34,979 nt of DNA from Anaerolineae bacterium (lineage in GTDB: Bacteria > Chloroflexota > Anaerolineae > Anaerolineales > Villigracilaceae), in the NCBI GenBank assembly GCA_017303655.1, contig JAFLCE010000043.1:1-34979 (forward strand), written 5' to 3'. The position numbers and the translations under genes were made by a program. The notes under the pieces are model-generated. The model made no database searches, was not told the origin of the DNA, and was given only the letters and a program-made list of their open reading frames with translations. This document shows positions 32,093 through 34,979 of the stretch, piece after piece. How positions within the stretch are numbered: position 1 is the first letter of the stretch; each line of letters starts with the position of its first letter.

Positions 32093-33040
32093 ATGAACAA
32101 AACTCCCTTCTCACTGGCTCCCGAATATCGTGACTATGTTTGGGGTGGATCAAGACTCCGCCCGGAGATCGTTCCCACCGCTGAGGCGTGGATCATCTTT
32201 GCAGGCAACCGCATCACGTCTGGACCGTATGCCGGGCGCAGCCTCTCAGACCTTTCCTCTGAATTCGGCGTTGACCTGCTCGGTACAAAAGCCGTCGCGC
32301 AGACGGGCAATCGTTTCCCTGTGTTGGTAAAGATTCTGGATTGTGCGCAATGGCTTTCGTTACAAGTCCACCCGAATGATGAGCAGGCGCAAAAGTTGGA
32401 GGGCGAAGGCATGTTCGGCAAAACCGAAGCCTGGCATGTGCTCGAAGCCGAGCCAAATGCCGAGTTGATTGCTGGCATTAAACCCAATGTCTCTGCCGAG
32501 CAGTTGACTACCGCCATTCAAAGCAAAAGTGAGAAAACACTGGAGTTGGTGGAGAAGGTGAACGTAGTCGCAGGCGATACCCTGTTCATGCATCCGGGAA
32601 CCGTCCACGCGCTGGGACCGGGTATGCTCATCTACGAAATTCAGCAGACGTCTGATATCACCTACCGCGTCTACGATTGGGGCAGACCCGAAACCGAAAC
32701 GCGTAAATTGCATATTGAGAAATCTGTTGCGGTTTCAAACCCCAAATTGGCATCCCTGCCAATCAAGCCGCCACAGATCGAAGATGGCGAAGTAACCACG
32801 CTCACGCAATGCCAGTATTTTCAGTTGGATGAAATTCGAGTGGAGAAGAAAACTGTCAGCCTAGAAACGAGGGGCGAATCATTTCACGGGTTGACCGTGA
32901 TCGAAGGGCAGATCCAAGTGACAGCAGAGGGTGAGGCGTTCGTCCTTAATAAGTTCGATACGTTGTTAATCCCCGCTTGTTGTGGTGCGTATCAAATCAT
33001 GCCGTTACAGAAAAGTCGAGTTCTAAAAGCCAGCGTATAA
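32093..33040 (+). CDS. manA: Mannose-6-phosphate isomerase, class I short form
   Basis: A 315-residue zinc enzyme interconverting mannose 6-phosphate and fructose 6-phosphate. Zinc ligands are in SLQVHPNDEQA (Gln and His, about 86-92), KTEAWHVLE (Glu, about 108) and PGTVHALGPGMLIYEIQQ (His, about 170), and DITYRVYDWGR is the following family signature. The short length matches the Firmicutes-type enzyme rather than the 390-residue enterobacterial one. I start at 32093, because the longer open frame back to 31445 runs antisense through pstS. It is a single gene between the pst operon and a REP cluster. Confidence 0.93.
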   Translation: MNKTPFSLAPEYRDYVWGGSRLRPEIVPTAEAWIIFAGNRITSGPYAGRSLSDLSSEFGVDLLGTKAVAQTGNRFPVLVKILDCAQWLSLQVHPNDEQAQKLEGEGMFGKTEAWHVLEAEPNAELIAGIKPNVSAEQLTTAIQSKSEKTLELVEKVNVVAGDTLFMHPGTVHALGPGMLIYEIQQTSDITYRVYDWGRPETETRKLHIEKSVAVSNPKLASLPIKPPQIEDGEVTTLTQCQYFQLDEIRVEKKTVSLETRGESFHGLTVIEGQIQVTAEGEAFVLNKFDTLLIPACCGAYQIMPLQKSRVLKASV

Positions 33041-33185
33041 CCCCGAAGGGGTGCAATGATTATAGAACGACAGTTGATATAAAAAATCTCGAAGGGATGA
33101 CACAGGTTTTCAAAGCCATGTCACCCCTTCGGGGTTTATTTTTATAATTTGTAAAGGCTAGAATCATTTGACCCCTTCGGGGTCA
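33041..33185. repeat. Cluster of four REP-like CCCCGAAGGGG units
   Basis: Four units share a CCCCGAAGGGGTGnCATG-like head. Two point right (33041-33066; 33088-33115, degenerate) and two point left (33134-33105; 33182-33151). Units two and three pair into a long stem around TTTTCAAAG, and units one and four share the tail ATGATTNTAG. The rightmost core TGACCCCTTCGGGGTCA (33169-33185) is followed by T-rich sequence and may end manA transcription. The cluster fills the whole gap between convergent manA and surE. Confidence 0.85.
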
Positions 33186-33187
33186 TT

Positions 33188-33961
33188 TTATTTCCATTCC
33201 CAGGTACTGACATCGGATAGGGCACGATAGGCTGTGAGATCCAACTGCAGCGGGCTGACGGAGATATAGCCTTCAGACAGTGCGCCGACATCGGTGCCGG
33301 ATTCAGGCACGCCGGTGGGGGCGTCGCCGCCGATCCAATAATAGGGGCGGTTGCGCGGGTCGATGCGTTCGTCGAGGCGGCTGTGATACACGCGCAGTCC
33401 CTGACGGGTGACGCGGAAACCTTTGAGTTCTTCCTTTTTCAAGAACGGAATATTGACATTGAGTAAAGTTTCTTCGGGCAAACCGTGTGCGAGGACATTT
33501 TCCACGGCGATGCGTGCCGCATACGCGGATGCGGTGTAATCAACAGGTTGGATCGTCCCTTCGGGGATTTCAAGCGAAAGGGCAACACCGGGAACCCCGG
33601 CAATGACCGCCTCCATTGCGGCGGTGACGGTGCCAGAATAGGTCACATCGTGACCGAGATTCGCGCCTACGTTAATGCCGGAAACGACCAGGTCAAATTT
33701 TTCTTTGAAATAACCAAGCAATGCCAGTGAGACGCAGTCACTGGGAGCGCCGTCGCTGGCGAAGGCTTGTGAGCCGTCTTCGAGGCGGAATTCGCGCACG
33801 CGCAAGGCACGGTCTAATGTTTTGACGTGACCGCCGCCGGACCAGTTTCGATCTGGGGCGAGGATGGTCACTTCACCGAGGTTTCGCATTTCTATGGCGA
33901 GTGCCAGCAAGCCGGGGGCGAGTACGCCGTCGTCGTTGGTAACTAGGATTCGTTTAGTCAT
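33188..33961 (-). CDS. surE: 5'/3'-nucleotidase SurE
   Basis: A 257-residue metal-dependent nucleotidase that removes phosphate from nucleoside 5'- and 3'-monophosphates. Active-site motifs are VTNDDGVLAPG (metal-binding Asp pair at 9-10), APDRNWSGGGH (about 35-45), SDGAPSDCV and VSGINVGANLGHDVTYSGTVTAAMEA (about 93-118). The length is normal. AAGGAAA precedes the ATG. It shares the strand with the PHP-domain gene, 146 nt upstream, with a hairpin between. Confidence 0.95.
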   Translation of the reverse strand: MTKRILVTNDDGVLAPGLLALAIEMRNLGEVTILAPDRNWSGGGHVKTLDRALRVREFRLEDGSQAFASDGAPSDCVSLALLGYFKEKFDLVVSGINVGANLGHDVTYSGTVTAAMEAVIAGVPGVALSLEIPEGTIQPVDYTASAYAARIAVENVLAHGLPEETLLNVNIPFLKKEELKGFRVTRQGLRVYHSRLDERIDPRNRPYYWIGGDAPTGVPESGTDVGALSEGYISVSPLQLDLTAYRALSDVSTWEWK

Positions 33962-34022
33962 TGTAGTTTCCTTGATGGATCAATGTTGGAAGAATTTATA
34001 GATCAAATAAGTGGGGATGAAA

Positions 34023-34062
34023 CATCCCACAGCCTCCCCGATCTGAGGAATTCTGTGGGATG
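34023..34062. repeat. Inverted repeat between the PHP gene and surE
   Basis: CATCCCACAG (34023-34032) and CTGTGGGATG (34053-34062) form a perfect 10-bp stem, with a second CCTC/GAGG pairing inside. No T-run follows on the minus strand, so it may be a weak terminator or an mRNA-end stabiliser. Confidence 0.65.
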
Positions 34063-34107
34063 CAGTGTACCGTTACTTCATTAAAAATGACAAACAGTAC
34101 AGAGGAT

Positions 34108-34848
34108 TTAGGCTTGCGCCTGAGTTTGTGCCTGCTGTTGGGCTTGAGTGAGGAGGGAAAGCCGGGCGAAGGTACTTTCGAGATAGCGAATGCCCCAACT
34201 GCCCAATACCCGAAAGGCGCTCCATTCATTTATTTTACGTACTTGTGTGGTTCGCTCACGGATGGATATCAGCAGGTCGGCAGCCGTTGTGCCAGGAAAT
34301 TCTGTTGCGCCGAAACCAATTGTGTCGATGGTATGCGCATCACTATTCCCAATATGAGCGATCGGCAGGGTGTTGGTAAATATCTCTGCATAATGATTGC
34401 TCAAGCGGTCGATGGCGGAGCCGTTATAGGTTTCAATGCCTATTAAGATAGAACCGGCAATCGGGTGCTTCAATGCCTTGAGGATCGAGTAAGGGGTCAA
34501 GCTTTTCATGCCCATTCCGCCTGCCATGGGGTGAGCGGCAATTGCCACCCCGCCCTGGTCTTTCACGCGCAACAGGGTTTCAATGAGTGATAACCCTGGT
34601 TGAATTTTTTCGTGAATGAAGAGTGCCAGCAAGTCGCCTTCAGCGGTGGTGATCTCACTTCCGGGGATCACTTCCACGCCGTAGTGTGAGGCGAGTTTCA
34701 CGGCTTCGAGCGCGCCTGCGATCTCGTCATGATCTGTAATGGCGATGACGTTCAGCCCGATATTTTTAGCGCGGCGCAAAACAGCAGGGATGGTGGCGGT
34801 GCCATCGTAGCTGTAGATCGTGTGAATGTGTAAATCTGCAAGTCCCAT
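34108..34848 (-). CDS. PHP-domain metal-dependent phosphoesterase
   Basis: A 246-residue protein of the PHP family. Metal ligands are visible as ADLHIHTIYSYDG (HxH, 5-9), ITDHDEIAG (about 37-45), PGSEITT (about 62-68), AIAAHPMAGG and GNSDAH near residue 170. Short stand-alone PHP proteins include TrpH-like nucleotide or 3'-phosphate phosphatases; the exact substrate cannot be set. The C-terminus is a Gln/Ala repeat (QAQQQAQTQAQA). I chose the ATG at 34848, since GGAG lies 7 nt before it; a TTG at 34860 would place that GGAG inside the gene. Confidence 0.88.
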   Translation of the reverse strand: MGLADLHIHTIYSYDGTATIPAVLRRAKNIGLNVIAITDHDEIAGALEAVKLASHYGVEVIPGSEITTAEGDLLALFIHEKIQPGLSLIETLLRVKDQGGVAIAAHPMAGGMGMKSLTPYSILKALKHPIAGSILIGIETYNGSAIDRLSNHYAEIFTNTLPIAHIGNSDAHTIDTIGFGATEFPGTTAADLLISIRERTTQVRKINEWSAFRVLGSWGIRYLESTFARLSLLTQAQQQAQTQAQA

Positions 34849-34867
34849 TGTGTTCTCCAATTTCTTA

Positions 34868-34979
34868 TCAGGTTAGACCGCGCAGAACGCGGAAAGTTTC
34901 ATAAGTGGAATGATGGAGACAATCACGCTGGGATGGGCTTGCCCAGATGCCAGTTTTTTCGTGACTGCCCGCCTCATTC
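34868..34979 (-). CDS. Possible 3' end of a gene entering from the right edge
   Basis: One minus-strand frame is open from the window edge to a TGA at 34868-34870, giving 36 residues ending TYETFRVLRGLT. It stops 19 nt before the PHP gene start, as an operon partner would. A second frame is also open here (TAA at 34873-34875), so coding potential cannot be judged from this short stretch. Confidence 0.25.
   Translation of the reverse strand, partial: NEAGSHEKTGIWASPSQRDCLHHSTYETFRVLRGLT

Noticed and set aside
33041-33185. CRISPR array
   Set aside because: Repeats are palindromic, few, of alternating direction and without regular unique spacers, so they fit REP units.

Overview
The window looks like chromosomal DNA of a Chloroflexota bacterium, probably of the Anaerolineae type. 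This is inferred from the gene set (monoderm-style lipoproteins, DUF151 nuclease, DnaB/DnaD/DnaC-like cluster, long PstA) and from the density of intergenic palindromes; no rRNA or phylogenetic marker here proves it. Apart from two visibly AT-rich patches (about 11.4-12.7 kb and 18.85-20.58 kb), base composition is moderately GC and even. No CRISPR array, phage or transposase was found.

Left part (1-12.7 kb): nadD and an MFS exporter face a minus-strand block. That block holds a C45-type Ntn hydrolase, an operon of ECF sigma factor, zinc-finger anti-sigma and a secreted bactofilin-like membrane protein, a YibE/F membrane protein, a beta-helix lipoprotein, a membrane zinc-ribbon protein, a sugar-type ABC substrate-binding lipoprotein and a site-2 protease. 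Next come a selenocysteine tRNA (selC), two small AT-rich genes and tRNA-Pro(GGG).

Centre (13-22 kb): a replication cluster (DUF151 nuclease, dnaB, a DnaD-domain protein and a helicase-loader-like protein with two tandem AAA+ modules) is followed, after a strong terminator, by an NAD salvage operon: nrtR, a nicotinamidase-like hydrolase, nadR, pnuC and a nicotinate phosphoribosyltransferase. A near-perfect 31-bp palindrome covers the -10 box and start codon of nrtR, so the operon is probably autorepressed. nadR carries a one-base frameshift as sequenced, and nadR-pnuC are AT-rich relative to the rest. With nadD at the left edge, the window encodes most of the route from nicotinamide, nicotinate or nicotinamide riboside to (deamido-)NAD.

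Right part (22-35 kb): two complete phosphate ABC systems. One is pstSCAB (25.6 to 22.1 kb) and the other is pstSCAB-arsC-phoU (32.0 to 26.6 kb). A third pstB is divergent from the first pstS. The three PstB ATPases differ at residues central to the ATPase cycle. A short manA, a cluster of REP-like palindromes, surE and a PHP-domain phosphoesterase complete the window.

Two themes run through it. Several operon-leading genes have a -10-like hexamer only 6-9 nt before the ATG and no Shine-Dalgarno, suggesting leaderless mRNAs, while operon-internal genes mostly have Shine-Dalgarno sites or overlap their predecessor. Almost every longer intergenic gap contains a palindrome, of several unrelated families.
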